A stretch of 39,377 bases of DNA from Lingula anatina (GCF_001039355.2 NW_019773857.1:1-39377); one strand, 5' to 3'. Shown: positions 1 through 11,918, counted from the first letter of the stretch. A program made the numbers and translations. Notes: generated by a model not told the origin, from the sequence alone.

Positions 1-127
1 ATCATTATCAACCTAGTTTCATATTCACAGATAATATGGTAAAATAGAAGAAATAACATTACCCCAGCAAAGTGCAACAGTGACATCTGACTAGACCTCC
101 TACTTAATATAAAGGTGTGCAGCTTAC

Positions 128-3100
128 CAATTATTTTCTTTTTTCTTGCACTCCTCTTTTTTGCACTACTTCTTGTAACAGGCCTTGCACCCCGGACTTT
201 TGCCTTTTCCACCTGGAAAGTGAAGATTTGCTGTCAGCACTACCTTCAGTCAATATCAAAGAAAATGCAAAAAATATTCAACTGTATTATATAACAACAC
301 CGTCTTGGGAAATTTTATTCAGGCTATTTCTATTAATTGTATACATCACATTTAAAGGATTCAAGAACAAACAAGATATCTTAAGATCTCAAGAGGGTGC
401 TTAGTATATATATTGAAAAATAAAGCATTTCTGAAAACTAACTTTTGGTTTTTTCACTTGTGGTATCATGATCTGTCGTTTTAAACTTGCATCTGTGAAA
501 CTGGAGTGGGAGACCAGGCTTCTGCTTCTACTTCTGCAACCAAAACAATTAACAATAGCAAATTTAAAACATTTGTGAAATAGCAATAACTTTCCCATCT
601 TAATCATATAGAATGCAAAATACCAAATATCCTTAAACAGATGGCACTGAATCACTTTTCAGTCCCATTACTAGCTGTGGTTCTTAAAGAGTAATTCTGA
701 CAAAAGATCCAGAGTGAAATCTTCAATTCTTTCATGCACATTTCTCCCCTTAATAACACCCTACAGTGACTCCACTGCAGTATTACATTTTTGATTATGT
801 ACAAAATAAAAATATACACAGAAACAAAACCACAACAATATATTTAGAGACAATTAAGTAAAACTTACCCAGATTTGTTGGACCAAGGATCATTAGAACA
901 TGACCCAATGGAAGAGGCTGACCTCAGGGACATTGGGGCTGGTGGTTCAGCTATAAAGGGGTTGGATTGGTTCATGGAATCATCTTTGTCACTATTCTCA
1001 CAGGAAAACAGATATGCATATTCTTCAGGAGGCTCAGTCATAAGTTCTTCATAGATCCTCCCAACAGTCTTTGGCAGGACATACACATAGCTGGAATTGG
1101 TCATCAGTACATTGTTAATCTACATGACACTGAGATAGCTTGGCGTGAAGTCACAAAATTTGTACTAATGATAATATAACAAGCTAAAGGCTTATACCTT
1201 TGAATGGGTGGTGGACATAGAGGTAATATTGTTTACATCAAATCATCAATTTCCCAGATCTGTCAGTTAAACAAACTTTTTAAAATAATTTAATAAAAAT
1301 ACAAATATAGTTACTTTTCTAGAACCACTTCTTTAAGGAACTGTGGCAAAAAAGTTGGATCTGATGAAAAAGCTGCTCTCCTTAGCATATTTGCCACCTG
1401 AAATATAGAGAAATCTAATTTGTTACAAATATTGCTTGGCAGTATTAAAGAACTACACTTTATTGGTGTTTCACGACTTGCCATACTTGTGTTTTATGGT
1501 GCGCCATGAACAATGAGCAATCACTGACCTACATTACCAATAAACTGCTTGAAAAGGGTCCCAAATAAAGGTGACTTGTTACATATAAATTTTCCATCTC
1601 TTATATTAGTTAAAAGTGCTTGACCCTTGAATGAACACACCTCTTCCACCCAGGCATCTCCCACCTCCTCCTCACCATTGTGTAATGCTGACTCCAGCTC
1701 AATCCTCATCAATACCTGCAGCTGATACCTATACAGGGGACAAAGTTTGAAAAAGCTTCAAGAAGGGTGATATGTGAGATAGGCAATCGACTTGGTTACA
1801 GAACAGAAGTAGTTGTAGTTGAAATACAATGTAATATCAATATCCAAAACAGCTGAATAACAAATATGCAGCATTCAAAGAAGTCTACACAGCCTCTCAA
1901 ATCACCTGTATTTGCTCTTTATCAAGTTAAAAACAAATCCAAGTCTTGATACACAATCATATGGCATTTTACTCCATTTTACTGCACACTTACTCTGCAA
2001 TTTTCATGGTTTCATTTTCTCCATTCTCTGACATGTGATTGTCTCTTAAACTTTTGTAGGATTTTAGGAAGTGATCTGTCAATAATCCTCTGCTTTTCTC
2101 CTGAATCATATAAATACCAACAAAATATTAAAGTAAACAAATACTAATACTCAAAATAAGTTTGAACATTTTTTTTTTGCTTTGTCCATACAAGTTGCTT
2201 TTCATAAAAAAAAAAAATGGAACATCTTCTTTCTTAAACTTTTTCAAAGGATTAAATATTTTCTCAACCAATAAATGCTGCTTCAATCTCATAAGATACA
2301 TATAAGTTGGGAAATACAAATCTGACTTATCTATAGTAAATCATGGTTTAAGTAAGCATATCAAACTTCTAATTGGGCTTGGTGTGGACATCACACAGTT
2401 TCAGCTTGCAAGACAACACTTACAGAATATTTATCTGGGTAAAAGCTCTTTGAAAAGTGCACCATAACGTTGACCAAACTCTGAGCACATGAAATAGGTG
2501 AGATGTTCCCACCAATGCACTGTGTGTAATTTGCATGCAGACTCTCGAGTAAATCCCTTTCTTCAGTGTAATCTGAAAAAAAAAAAATTTGAAAAGCACA
2601 TCTTACCATTTCATTAGAGTAACATTTAAATAAGCAACGGCAGTTCAAAATTAAATCATTACACATGAATTTAACATAGACAGCTTTCCAAATCATTTAA
2701 TCTTCTTTGAAAAAGATTTAAGAAAGGCTCTTCACCAACAAATCAGAGATGATCAATTCTAAAATGTATATATTGTATAAATATTGAATTAACAAGCAAA
2801 AAAATAAGAGAACAATAAGTTTTGTCTTCTTTAAAAAATGTGAACAACACATGTTAAATTATCTTCACTTGTATTAAATTAAGATCCTTACCATGTTTGG
2901 CAACATTGGCTTGTATTTTATCTCTTCGTTCTTTAACTTTAGCCTCAAGTTTCTTCTGTCTAATTTCCCCCTCATCTATGACACTGGAGTTGGATTCAGA
3001 TTCACCTTTCTTTTGGTTTGTCTTGATGTGATTAATTGTATCCACAAGGTGCTTCCCCCTGGTGGTTTTGATAGAAGATGCCAGTCTCTCTAGTTGTTTC

Positions 3101-3792
3101 TTTTGATTTTTGCCATCCCCAACCACATCTGAAATAAAAAGAATTTGGCACTTTTTGTGATGCAATACAAAATACATCCAGATGAAGTGAACAAAATGGA
3201 GTCTGTTATAAATATTTATTCAAAAGGTTCAGCCAATGGCCTACATTTAATTCAGAACAAACTAAAGTCACAGCAAAAACAAATTTGGTGTTAAGTAATT
3301 TCACTATGGCTGTAGCACACAGCTACTGAATATTAACAAGGTATTGAACTGCATTTGTCGCTCCGAGAAGCTTAAAACTTACTGTTTTGCTTTGCAGTAC
3401 TATACATTTCTTCAAGTTCCATGGGCCCTTTCATAGTTTTAGGTTGGTCTGCTTTCTGATAGTATTTGGCAAGTTTCTTCTGTAACTCAGTACTGTATCT
3501 TTTACCAAATGAAGATGTCCTGCCATGAAATATAAGATTAACACTTTCAGGCTTGTAACTGAGTAGGTATTAAGGCAATTGGATGCCATTAAAGGAGATG
3601 AACAAAAACCCTTTACATCAATTCACTTGAATAGTAACTTAATTAAATACACCATGAAGTTGAAGTTATTATGGTACTACCTAAACTCCTGCACAAAGTC
3701 ATTCACTTTGGAGTGGTTTCCTGCCAGGTGCCACTGCTCTAGAGTGCCACAGTGGAAAACATAGTGATCAGATTGATGTGACATGGCTTCCT
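128..3792 (-). CDS. TICRR: Treslin/TICRR-like DNA replication initiation protein, internal exons (5' and 3' incomplete)
   Basis: Treslin (the Sld3 counterpart) binds TopBP1 after CDK phosphorylation and helps load Cdc45 at origins in the nucleus. Exons, in transcript order on the minus strand: 3792-3681, 3519-3383, 3128-2892, 2572-2424, 2100-1994, 1728-1641, 1397-1315, 1090-869, 533-443, 212-128. Each is bounded by AG/GT and the codon phases agree at every junction. The exons at 2100-869 read through the Sld3-Treslin domain: helical segments such as KIAEYQLQVLMRIELE, then FLPQFLKEVVLENYVYVLPK and TVGRIYEEL, followed by DDSMNQSNP. From memory, vertebrate treslin has closely similar strings, including the later RQI-IPQV block seen at 533-443. 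The 212-128 exon is rich in Lys/Arg. The vertebrate protein is about 1,900 residues, so only a middle part is present. The N-terminal region should lie upstream but is cut at the N at 4146; the C-terminal region lies left of the window. Family identity is fairly sure; the first exon boundary is approximate. Confidence 0.8.
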
Positions 3793-4091
3793 CTTGTGCA
3801 AGTGTAGACACTTAAAAAAAGTACTGCAATTTATTTAATTGAATTTGGTATATATTATTTTATGAAATAAATCTAATTACAAAAAGAAAGATTAAGACAA
3901 GGTTAATAGATGAAACGAGTGGTACATACATTAGTTCTGATGATTTTAATCTCTTTCTTTAGTCTCTCTTTTAATAATATCAAAAGAAAACATTTGCAAG
4001 TAACTAATAATTTTTTTCAAGGGCAAATGGGCTTACATATTCAAACTTTTCTATATAATTATATGGAGTAAAAAATCAAATGCAGGCTAAC

Positions 4092-4145
4092 CTGACTGAG
4101 GTACAGCAGGCCTTAAAATGGACTGAATGTGCTTCACACTTTTTG
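4092..4145 (-). CDS. Tentative upstream exon of the TICRR-like gene, cut by a contig join
   Basis: On the minus strand an open stretch reads VKHIQSILRPAVPQS and ends at a good donor (CAG|GTTAGC, exon end 4092). Its leftover single base fits the 3792 exon if that exon starts with AG. Its 5' side runs into the N at 4146, so no acceptor can be seen. The assignment rests only on phase and position, not on recognised homology. Confidence 0.4.
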
Positions 4146-4146
4146 N
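4146..4146. other. Contig join (single N)
   Basis: A single ambiguous base sits 18 bp upstream of sulfotransferase exon 2 and at the edge of a minus-strand TICRR-like exon. Both genes are cut here, so the N probably stands for a gap of unknown length or a misjoin. Sulfotransferase exon 1 and the TICRR 5' exons are missing at this point. Confidence 0.75.
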
Positions 4147-4164
4147 TGTAATATTTTTATTCAG

Positions 4165-5869
4165 ATCCATATCAAACGGCCGATTTTCATAATTGGTCCT
4201 CTGCGCACTGGCACAAGTTTCCTCCAAAACCTGTTATTCTCCGATCCGAAGAATACATCCCTGAAGTTTTATGAAGTTTTGCGACCAATTATAGATGGCG
4301 CCCCTGTCGAGGCGGACCCGAGGGTTATAGAAATTACACAAAGACTAGGTAAGCAATATACACAAACATTGTCTTCTTGTTACCTATTAGAGAACAAGTG
4401 TTTGCCAACTCTCACCCCTTCAAAGTTGGCGCTATAAAATTATTTGATAGTCAACATCGAACTGATAGTTCAATCTTGAATATTACAGCCTTCTATATTA
4501 TTGAATGTTTGTATTTGTGGGCAAAAATTCTTTCTCCAGTGGGTCGCAAGCCCAGTGGAACGGGAGCTTGAAAATTCACTGCAGGATAGATAGATAGATA
4601 TTTTATTTATTTTGAATTGTGAGCAGAAGCACAAAAATTAAAGAAAAAAATTTTCATTTTCACAGTATCAACAAGCCAAGCAGTCGAAATTGAACAAGAG
4701 AGATTAACAAACCGTATATTTACACATACCGTTAGTTTACATTGCGTGTGTATCATGGAACCGCCATATCCGTGACAGTCTTTAATTGTGCATTCAATAA
4801 ACCTTTTAAAAACTTCCGATTTTCAGCTTGGGGTTACGCAAACATGCCTGTTCTGAAAACCATGCACAACCAGGAGGCTGTTGGTCCAATGGAAGACCAC
4901 CTTCTGTTTGATAACATTGGTGTCTTCAAACAAAACCTTATCCAAGGCGGCAACTGTATAGAGTATATGAAGTGGATGGAGGCGCGGACCACTGATGAAA
5001 TGGTTGACGCTTATCGTTTCCATAAACAGCAGACTCAGCTTATTCTTCATAGCAGAGGTTTGTTTTTGCTACTTTTCACCAAATGATATCTACTTCTATA
5101 CATTAATGACTGCGTAATTCAAATTTCTTTTCCCATTTTTTTACAGTTATGACTAAATTTATCACACCTCTCACTGTCATCCATTTTTATCACGAACCAA
5201 ATTGTTAGTTAGTTAGTTTATTTCCTATTATTGTCTGGGCAAAACGAACAGTGTTAAAGATTATAAATGGGAATATAGTGAAAATTTTTCTTCAGAATAA
5301 AAATTTTTTAAATTTTAGTTTCAGAATCTGTGAACGGCGATCAACGAATAATCTTTAAAGATAATGTTCACAGTTTGTATTTGGATGCCCTGCTGAATGT
5401 GTATCCGGACGCAATCTTCGTTCACACTTACCGCAATCCGTGCTCCACCGTCGCTTCCTTTAGTTCTTTCCGTGAAACTTACAAACTTTTTGCTTATAAA
5501 CAGTGTGACGTAGATTTAAAGCAACTTGGAAGGGAAGTGTTGAATTGGGCATTCCTCCACGGTGGAATAGAGATGATGAAGTTTAGGAAGAACCACCCAG
5601 AACTGGAGCACAGATTCATCGATATTGCGTTTGACGACCTTGTTAGATCACCCCTGGATGCTGTGAAGAAAATATACGATCACTTTGACCTGGAACTGAC
5701 CAACCAAGGGAAAGACAAAATGGAGGCGTATGTGAAAGAAAACCCACAAAACAAATATGGCCGCCACAAGTATGAACTGAATCGTTATCACCTGACAGAA
5801 GAGGAAGTTTTGGAGCACTTTAAGGAATATGTGGAGGAGTACAAAATAACATTTTCTGATCAGTGTTAA
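4165..5869 (+). CDS. Sulfotransferase (Sulfotransfer_3 type), array copy 1, exons 2-4
   Basis: Predicted PAPS-dependent sulfotransferase, moving sulfate to an unknown acceptor. Exons 4165-4348 (184 nt), 4827-5057 (231 nt) and 5325-5869; an acceptor at 5318 would add two in-frame codons to the last exon. Exon 2 starts with IHIKRPIFIIGPLRTGTSFL, the 5'-phosphosulfate-binding loop. Exon 4 holds VHTYRNPCSTVASFSSF, matching the 3'-phosphate-binding block with its Arg and Ser. Phases are 0/1/1 as in copy 2. The stop is TAA at 5867-5869, and an AATAAA lies at 6085-6090. No hydrophobic signal or anchor is seen in the exons present. Exon 1 is absent: the N at 4146 lies 18 bp upstream of exon 2. The orphan exon 1 at 15274 has the right phase and could be its missing part. 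The class is recognised; the substrate is not. Confidence 0.8.
4585..4700. repeat. Short GATA repeat and AT-rich intron 2 sequence
   Basis: A (GATA)n run of about four units begins near 4585 inside intron 2 of sulfotransferase copy 1, followed by AT-rich sequence. Nothing coding is visible between exons 2 and 3. Confidence 0.5.
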
Positions 5870-7347
5870 CCTTTATCAGTCGTCATATGGTTGGAATTTT
5901 TAGGTTATATTATGTTGGTAATTAATACCACGTTTTGCTTAAATACTTCAGCGTTTTACCTGTCCTATACCTGTGACATTTACTAGGTGTCATAGTGAAA
6001 ACGTGGCAACAAACATACTATGTAATCAAAAGCAGTAATATCATTAAAGGGATAACAACGGTTCGTGTGGAATTCATATTTCACAATAAATACATTGTAA
6101 ACAACTCATTGAAATATAATAAATTCCATTTTACCCCAAAACAGAGTTTAGGCCGTAATCCTATCTGTGAGAGATGTTATTTACATCCCACATCACCGGG
6201 ACATAAGGTCCACTTTAAAACTAATACAAAAAAGTATTTTGCCACCGGAATGCGCTGGGTTCTTTCCGCAATTGCTGCACTAGGAAACGGTGTTCAGTGT
6301 CAAACACCCGCACTAGGTAATGCAAAGATACAACGCGTAGGGTAAAACATGGCCGTGCCTAGGACGCATTGTCCAATCACAGAAAGTCTTTCAAGGTGAA
6401 GCGCACTATTTAGTTCAAGATATAACGAGCTTTCCTTATCATCTAGGACACTACTATAACTCGTTACCTTAGTATAGTAGCTAGTCTTTGAGATGCATAC
6501 GTATCCAGTACGTATATTGAGGGTAAAGACTGGTCACTATGCTTGAAAAATGACAGAGAATACTTTCCTCTGTGAAAAAAATATCCGAAACTGTCTAAAA
6601 ACCATGCATTTTATATTTTATCATATCATAATCAAGGAAAGTAAAAAAAATATATATAGCATGTGACAAATTGTGTTTATACCAGCAGCGAAAACTAAAA
6701 CATGATAAAACGATCCATATATGTTTGGTTGCCGACACGCTTAAGCAATGACCTGAAAACTGCAATGTTACAAGATGATGGAAACTATGTTACCCATATA
6801 GGCGTGCATGCTCTAATGCACTTTGCACATAATCTACATCTAACGACAGGAATTTGAGACATAAGCTGAGCTAAATGTAGACCACGAAATTAACATTCCA
6901 AAATAATCATCACTATGATATGAAAAGCAGTGTGTACTAACGTTGCTGAAATCAATTGATGGCAGCGCGGTCTAGCCATCTTTAGTCTGTAATCTGTATC
7001 CCCTGTAAGTCTCGTTTCAATTTTCGGCAGTATGTGATACGATAAAGGACAGAATGTTGTCATGGTAATGTAAATGGGTCTCTACGTTTCACATTCAGCA
7101 CTTCTCGGCTAATCATACACATTGGCTCATTGTCGTGAGCTGCCCCAGTCATGTAAGATACGCCTAGAACTAAATTCCATTTATCTAAGTAAAAACAAGT
7201 TGTAATTAAGTGACTTCGCAGATCGGCTCTTGGCTGCAAGTTCTTCACGGCGTTAATATAGACGTTTCTAAGGCATATAGGCCTGAACATTGTTTTGCCT
7301 GTACTGAACAATCTGCTTGATTGAGTGTACGGTGAGTATATTGAACA
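5870..7347. other. Intergenic spacer between sulfotransferase copies 1 and 2
   Basis: 5870-6040 is the 3' flank of copy 1 and is closely similar to 11510-11680 and partly to 11096-11187, showing that the flank was duplicated with the gene. At 6497-6511 lies ATACGTATCCAGTAC, also found at 15219-15233 about 40 bp upstream of the exon 1 ATG of the fourth copy, so this may be a displaced promoter or 5' UTR fragment. At 6544-6573 is an inverted copy of the start of exon 1 (compare 7381-7410). No gene is seen elsewhere in the spacer. Confidence 0.6.
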
Positions 7348-7615
7348 ATGTCTGGAGTAAAACCTGCATGTATTCCTCTCACAGAGGAAAGTATTCTCTG
7401 CCATTTTTCTGAAGAAGACCGTGAGTTATTGTTGTCGGATACCCTCACCGGCCGCTGGTGGTATGAAGGACTTACCTTATTACTGAGGTGCTTTCGTGAA
7501 GACAGGGCTTTAACTTCGGCAGGAAGACAGGGGGTTGAAAGACTCTTGGTTGATGTCCTTAACAACAGAATAACGATATCTAGACGACTGCCGTCAGTTG
7601 ACTTTAGCAAGGTTA

Positions 7616-7682
<67 letters not shown>

Positions 7683-10600
7683 CGAGGGGTGTGTGACAAA
7701 AGTATTGCATTATTTTTCTTTAAGGGCGACAGCAGCTGGATATGTTAGTTTTTCTATTGTTATTTTATTGAAAACTGATTGCGTCAAGTGAATATCTTTA
7801 TTTTAGGTTTACAGAACAGTGCATTGCCCTTACATAACACATGTTATTATGTCAGAATTTATATTGCGTAGGATAGCCACATGATCTCAATATGGTCACC
7901 ATCCTTCTAGGCGCATATAAAGGTTCATTAATCTTCTGGGGGCTATATGCTGGCTCAGGCTCTGGGGCCACTTTGGATTAGGGCGTTTCTGATGAAGTAC
8001 ATGTACAGAAGGGGTGTATTCTTTTGTTGACATAAAATAAAACTTAAATGAAAATTTAAAAAAAGTTAATATGATAGGGCCTAGTAACAAAGCTCCGTAG
8101 ACATTTGTGGTAAAACTGACGTCTATCATTTATATTACCATTTATATATGAGGGATCTTCAGTGCAGGATACGTTTTAGATGCCCAGTAAACATTAACTT
8201 CGTGCCTTAGCTGATGATAACCGTTATACAAAGCTGTAAGCCGGATATCTGCCAGTTTAACGGCTACACATATGGTGCTGATATTGCTGTTGTGTTTTCT
8301 GTGTATAATTTTTTCAAAAGAAAGTCTATTTTGCCCCGCATCTCCAATTCAATTGTATGTAAATCTACATGATGTGTGCGGGTCCATTCGGTTGTAATGT
8401 GATCTACATAACAAGCTAGTGCTTGTTAACTAAGTGAACTAGATTATAGGAACCTAGACGTCATACTTACGGTAATGGCTCGATCCTTTCAACCAGGAAA
8501 GTCATCAACTTTTCAGATATATAATTTTGGAATCATTTTACTGTATAGAATAGACTGCTTTTCAATTGTGTTGCTACCTATCAATATGAAAGTTGTAATC
8601 CTTAGAATTTATTACTTAAAAAATACAGTATCCATACAATTCGTAATTTACCCGATTAGAATGATCGAGCCAGTTCCGCACAATGTCTACAGGCCGACTT
8701 TGGGTTGGGCACATGTATATTACCCATGTGTAGACCAGATGAGGGAATCACTGAAACACGGTCCGGTAATGTGCCCGGATGAAAGTTGCGTTAATGACCC
8801 TCATGTAAAGTAAGAGAAAATGTTTGGTATCGATGATGACATACCTAATATATTCTATTTTATTTTTCAGATCCCAATTAAACGGCCGGTTTTTATTATT
8901 GGTCCCTGTCGCACTGGAACCAGTTTCCTCCAAAACCTCTTATTCTGCGATTCGCAGAATACATGCCTCAAGTTTTATGAACTTTTGCAACCAGTTGCAG
9001 ATGTTGCTCCCGACGCCGAGGACCCACGAATTTTGAAAACTACACAAAGAATAGGTAAGTAACAATAAAAATGGTATTGACTTACAGTGAGTCTAAGTAA
9101 TTCTACCATGTTTGAGCTATAAACAGCCCTTATTTGTACATACAGACTTGGCATTTAATATGGAATGCTTTTTTCCAAATAATTTTTCATATTTTTTCCT
9201 ATTTTGCTGACTGATACTTTTAATTACTTTTAATAACCTCTTCGAATTCACCAGTGATGCAAAAAAATACATTCATTGCCTATTTTAAGTCATATGACAA
9301 CCATTAAAAGGGATATTTTGGATTTCCATATTTTCCAAATTATCATCTGTAATAGAGATGCACGCTCCACAAAGGACCCTCGTGTCAGTGTCTAGTTACA
9401 GCAACGGTATGTTACGCTTGGCCTCATCTGGTTGATATTAGGACTCTCAAGCGGCTAGGCATCCCTTTGGATAGGTTTTTAGAGTTTAATCTGGAATAAC
9501 ATTCCAGGCATCGGTCAAAACTTGTCCAATTTGGTTCAGTATTGTTGCAGGACATGTAGGCCGTTGATTTGGCGAGTAATGACCTACAACATATTGTCAG
9601 TGTGGTCCAAATATGTCGCATTTGATGACCAAGGTAGCTGCTCGTTTCCTTGGTTCTGTAAGTTATCTGCTAATAAAAGTGCGCTGTGTGAACTGGCAAT
9701 CTCATTGTGCGACCCAAAATTGTTCCTAAGGTGCCCCCCTATCAAAAGATAGTCAAGTGATTCCCAGATTATTCTTTCATTTGATGTAGTTCAGGTTTTC
9801 GTCAGTGACTACCTTTGTTGTTTTTTGCTCCATTGTGGTATCCACTCCAGATACTGACGCTTTCAATGACTCTAGTCACTTTAGACGCGGCACACGCTTC
9901 GTCGTAGGTATCTTCAAGATGTCTGTAAACTCGGTTTTCACTAGTTTTTACATGGTCCCCAAATCATCCGGAAGGACAGTGAGTCCTGTACCCTGGTGGT
10001 AAGATTTCTATACATTGGGCGTGGCCTCTCTGTACTTTATACAACAATGCTTAACTAATTTTGCGCACTGCAAAACTGGCCGCTTGCATGCAACATTTCT
10101 AATTCTTCTGTGCAGTTGTTGGCGACATATGGACACTTTTTTGTCAGAACCATGCTTTGCCAAAACCAACCCAAAGGAGGGCTACCCAGTTAAATCATTT
10201 CATATTACACAATGCAGCAGTGCAACCTCGCTTTTTCAGCCTCGACGTATAATAAAACTTCCGTATTTCAGCTTCGATGGACGAAATCGTGCCACAGTTT
10301 AAAAGCATTCACAAGTTGGATGCTGAAGGGCCATACGAGGACCATCACTTCTTTGAAAACATCGGCGTATTCAAGGCACCTGCTTTCCAAGGCGGCAACA
10401 GTGGAGAGTATGTCACGTGGTATGAGGCAAGAACCAATGAGGAAATGGTTGAGGCATACCGTTTCCATAAGCTGCAAACTCAGCTTATACTGAATGGTAG
10501 AGGTGAGATTTTACTCAACTGGCATATCACACTTGCATTTCCCATCTCAACTCTATCTCACAGTTTCATGGAAAAATTAAGTTTATCTTATCCTCCCCCC

Positions 10601-11095
10601 CCCCCCCACCCCCCAGCANTACTTCAGGTGTATCCCGACGCAATCTTCGTTCACACCTACCGCAATCCATGCACATCCCTTGCTTCTTTTTGTTCTCTCC
10701 GTGAAACTTACAAACTCTTGGCCTATAAACAGTGTGATATAGATTTAGAGCAACTTGGAAGGGAAGTGTTGGATTGGGCTTTCCTCCACGGTGGAATAGA
10801 GATGATGAAGTTTAGGAAGAACCACCCAGAACTGGAGCACAGATTCATCGATATTGCGTTTGACGACCTTGTTAGATCACCCCTGGTTGCTGTGATGAAA
10901 ATATACGATCACTTTGGCCTGGTGCTGACTGACCTAGGGAAAGACAACATGGAGGCGTATGTGACGGAAAATCCACAAAACAAATATGGCCGCCACAAGT
11001 ATGACCTGAGGCGTTATCACCTGACAGAAGAGGAAGTTTTGGATTACTTTAAAGAATATGTGGAGGAGTACAAAATACCATGTTCATACATGTAA
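7348..11095 (+). CDS. Sulfotransferase (Sulfotransfer_3 type), array copy 2, four exons with an assembly gap in exon 4
   Basis: Exons 7348-7611, 8871-9054, 10272-10502 and 10620-11095. Splice sites are AAG|GTTAGT, TTTTCAG|ATC, ATAG|GTAAGT, ATTTCAG|CTT and AGAG|GTGAGA. Exon 1 (88 codons, ATG at 7348) encodes a helical lead-in with the landmark DTLTGRWWYEGLTLLLRCF. Exon 2 holds the PAPS loop IIGPCRTGTSFLQNLLF. Exon 3 gives a probable acceptor-side segment. Exon 4 holds VHTYRNPCTSLASFCSL and ends with TAA at 11093. The N at 10619 follows a poly-C tract in intron 3, and after it the frame resumes inside exon 4 at LLQVYPDAIFVHTYR. About 24 codons present in copy 1 are therefore missing from the assembly, not necessarily from the gene. 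The intact protein would be near 400 residues, normal for the family, soluble and without a signal peptide. Acceptor substrate unknown. Confidence 0.8.
7615..7676. repeat. (TA)n microsatellite
   Basis: About 30 TA units begin just after the exon 1 donor of sulfotransferase copy 2. The other copies (12063, 15532) lack the long run, so it expanded after the duplication. Confidence 0.95.
7690..8870. other. Intron 1 of sulfotransferase copy 2, duplicated with the gene
   Basis: 8130-8345 aligns well with 12140-12350 in copy 3: both share GCCGGATA, CTGCCAGTTT and GATATTGCTGTTGT in the same order. The duplication unit therefore included the intron. No coding exon is seen here. Confidence 0.65.
9424..9995 (-). 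mobile_element. Tc1/mariner-like transposase relic
   Basis: Read on the minus strand, the intron between exons 2 and 3 of sulfotransferase copy 2 holds broken pieces resembling the C-terminal half of a Tc1-type transposase. Near 9800 there is a VTDENLNYIK-like stretch (compare the family's 'V-dGNLn--rYr'). Between about 9480 and 9620 there is HIWTTL followed, in another frame, by NQIGQVLTDAWNVIP (compare 'iEhlWd-l' and 'L---ee-W--Ip'). Stops and frameshifts interrupt it throughout, so it is a dead copy. No clear terminal inverted repeats were found. The assignment is by motif spacing and memory of the family. Confidence 0.5.
10593..10619. other. Poly-C tract and contig join
   Basis: A run of C's broken by one A ends in a single N at 10619. 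The sequence on the right resumes inside exon 4 of sulfotransferase copy 2. This is typical of a low-quality contig end; the true intron 3 acceptor and the start of exon 4 are missing. Confidence 0.75.
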
Positions 11096-11200
11096 TCAGT
11101 GTTTTCTTTCATCAGCCGTCAAATGGTTGGAATTTTTAGATTATATTATCTTGGTAATCGATATCACGTTTTGCTTAAATAGTTCAGCGAGGAGTACAAA
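11096..11200 (+). other. 3' flank of copy 2 joined to a second, truncated 3' end
   Basis: 11096-11187 matches the 3' flank of copy 1 (from 5870) up to TTCAGCG. There the sequence switches to GAGGAGTACAAA, which is the end of the exon 4 coding sequence (compare 11066-11078). A second copy of the gene's 3' end therefore follows directly, marking the boundary of a tandem duplication unit. It continues after the MITE at 11490. Confidence 0.6.
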
Positions 11201-11489
11201 CCCGCACGAAAATGCAGTATCGAAGTATCGAAGTAGCAAAGAAGCATTAACGCAGTAGTGGCTTGGAGCATATTTGCAGTAGAAATGCAGTATAGCCTAC
11301 TGCAATTCTACTTCAAAAATTACATAGGGTTGTACAGAGGAGGAGCATTAATGCAGTAGATTAGCAGCATGATAGAAGCATGTTTCAAATATGCTAATTA
11401 GCTCCCCAATCGAAGCAGATTTGAAGCATGTTTGCAGTATGATTGCAGTAGTCTACTGCGTTGGAGTATCTACTTCGTTTTCGTGCGGG
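11201..11489. mobile_element. 289-bp non-autonomous MITE-like element
   Basis: The ends are inverted copies: CCCGCACGAAAATGCAGTA at the left and, reverse-complemented, CCCGCACGAAAACGAAGTA at the right (17 of 19 match). It is flanked by AAA at 11198-11200 and 11490-11492, a plausible 3-bp target duplication within the duplicated exon 4 tail. The interior is dominated by GCAGTA/GAAGCA-type short repeats and has no coding capacity. The superfamily is not clear. Confidence 0.7.
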
Positions 11490-11857
11490 AAACACCATGT
11501 TTATAATCAGTGTTAACTTTTATCAGCCGTCAAATGGTTGGGGTTTTTAGATCATATTCTGTTGGTAATTAATACCAAGTTTTGCTCATATACGTTTTAC
11601 CTTGCCTTTAACTTTGTCACATTTACTAGGTGTCATAGTGAAACGTGGCAACAAACATATTATTTGATCAAAAGCAGTAAAGCTAGTTACATTAATAAAG
11701 TTCTTTTAATGATACAACCGCATCTTTTGCCAATCCTACACGAAATTATTTATACTTGTTTAAAATGGTGTTTACCTATTACTTGTGTACTAGTAGTTTT
11801 CAAAATCCGTGTGTCTTCAACGACGTTATATTAATTGGCATATACAACTTATTCCAT
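11490..11857 (+). other. Duplicated sulfotransferase 3' flank
   Basis: 11505-11680 repeats the 3' flank of copy 1 (5865-6035), including ACTAGGTGTCATAGTGAAA and the GTGGCAACAAACATA stretch. An AATAAA at 11694-11699 could serve as a polyadenylation signal. No complete gene lies in this stretch. Confidence 0.6.
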
Positions 11858-11918
11858 AAGTTCATTACATTTAAAGTATGCATTCTGCGGATCGGAGAAT
11901 AAGAGGTTTTGGAGGAAA
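11858..11918 (-). repeat. Inverted fragment of sulfotransferase exon 2
   Basis: Read on the minus strand this segment gives SFLQNLLFSDPQNAYFKCNE, matching part of exon 2 (RTGTSFLQNLLFCDxQNTCLKFYEL). It abuts, in opposite orientation, the surviving 3' half of exon 1 of copy 3. It is a local inversion or template-switch product of the array. Confidence 0.8.

Noticed and set aside
1041-1119. An alternative start of the 1090-869 TICRR exon at an AG further upstream (exon from 1119)
   Set aside because: Its phase does not fit the donor of the preceding exon, whereas the acceptor before 1090 gives a perfect phase and restores the conserved ENYVYVLPKTVG reading.
7615-7676. Open frames of Tyr-Ile repeats across the TA runs (also 27383-27444 and 32445-32485)
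   Set aside because: They come from TA microsatellites, which are open in both strands by composition.
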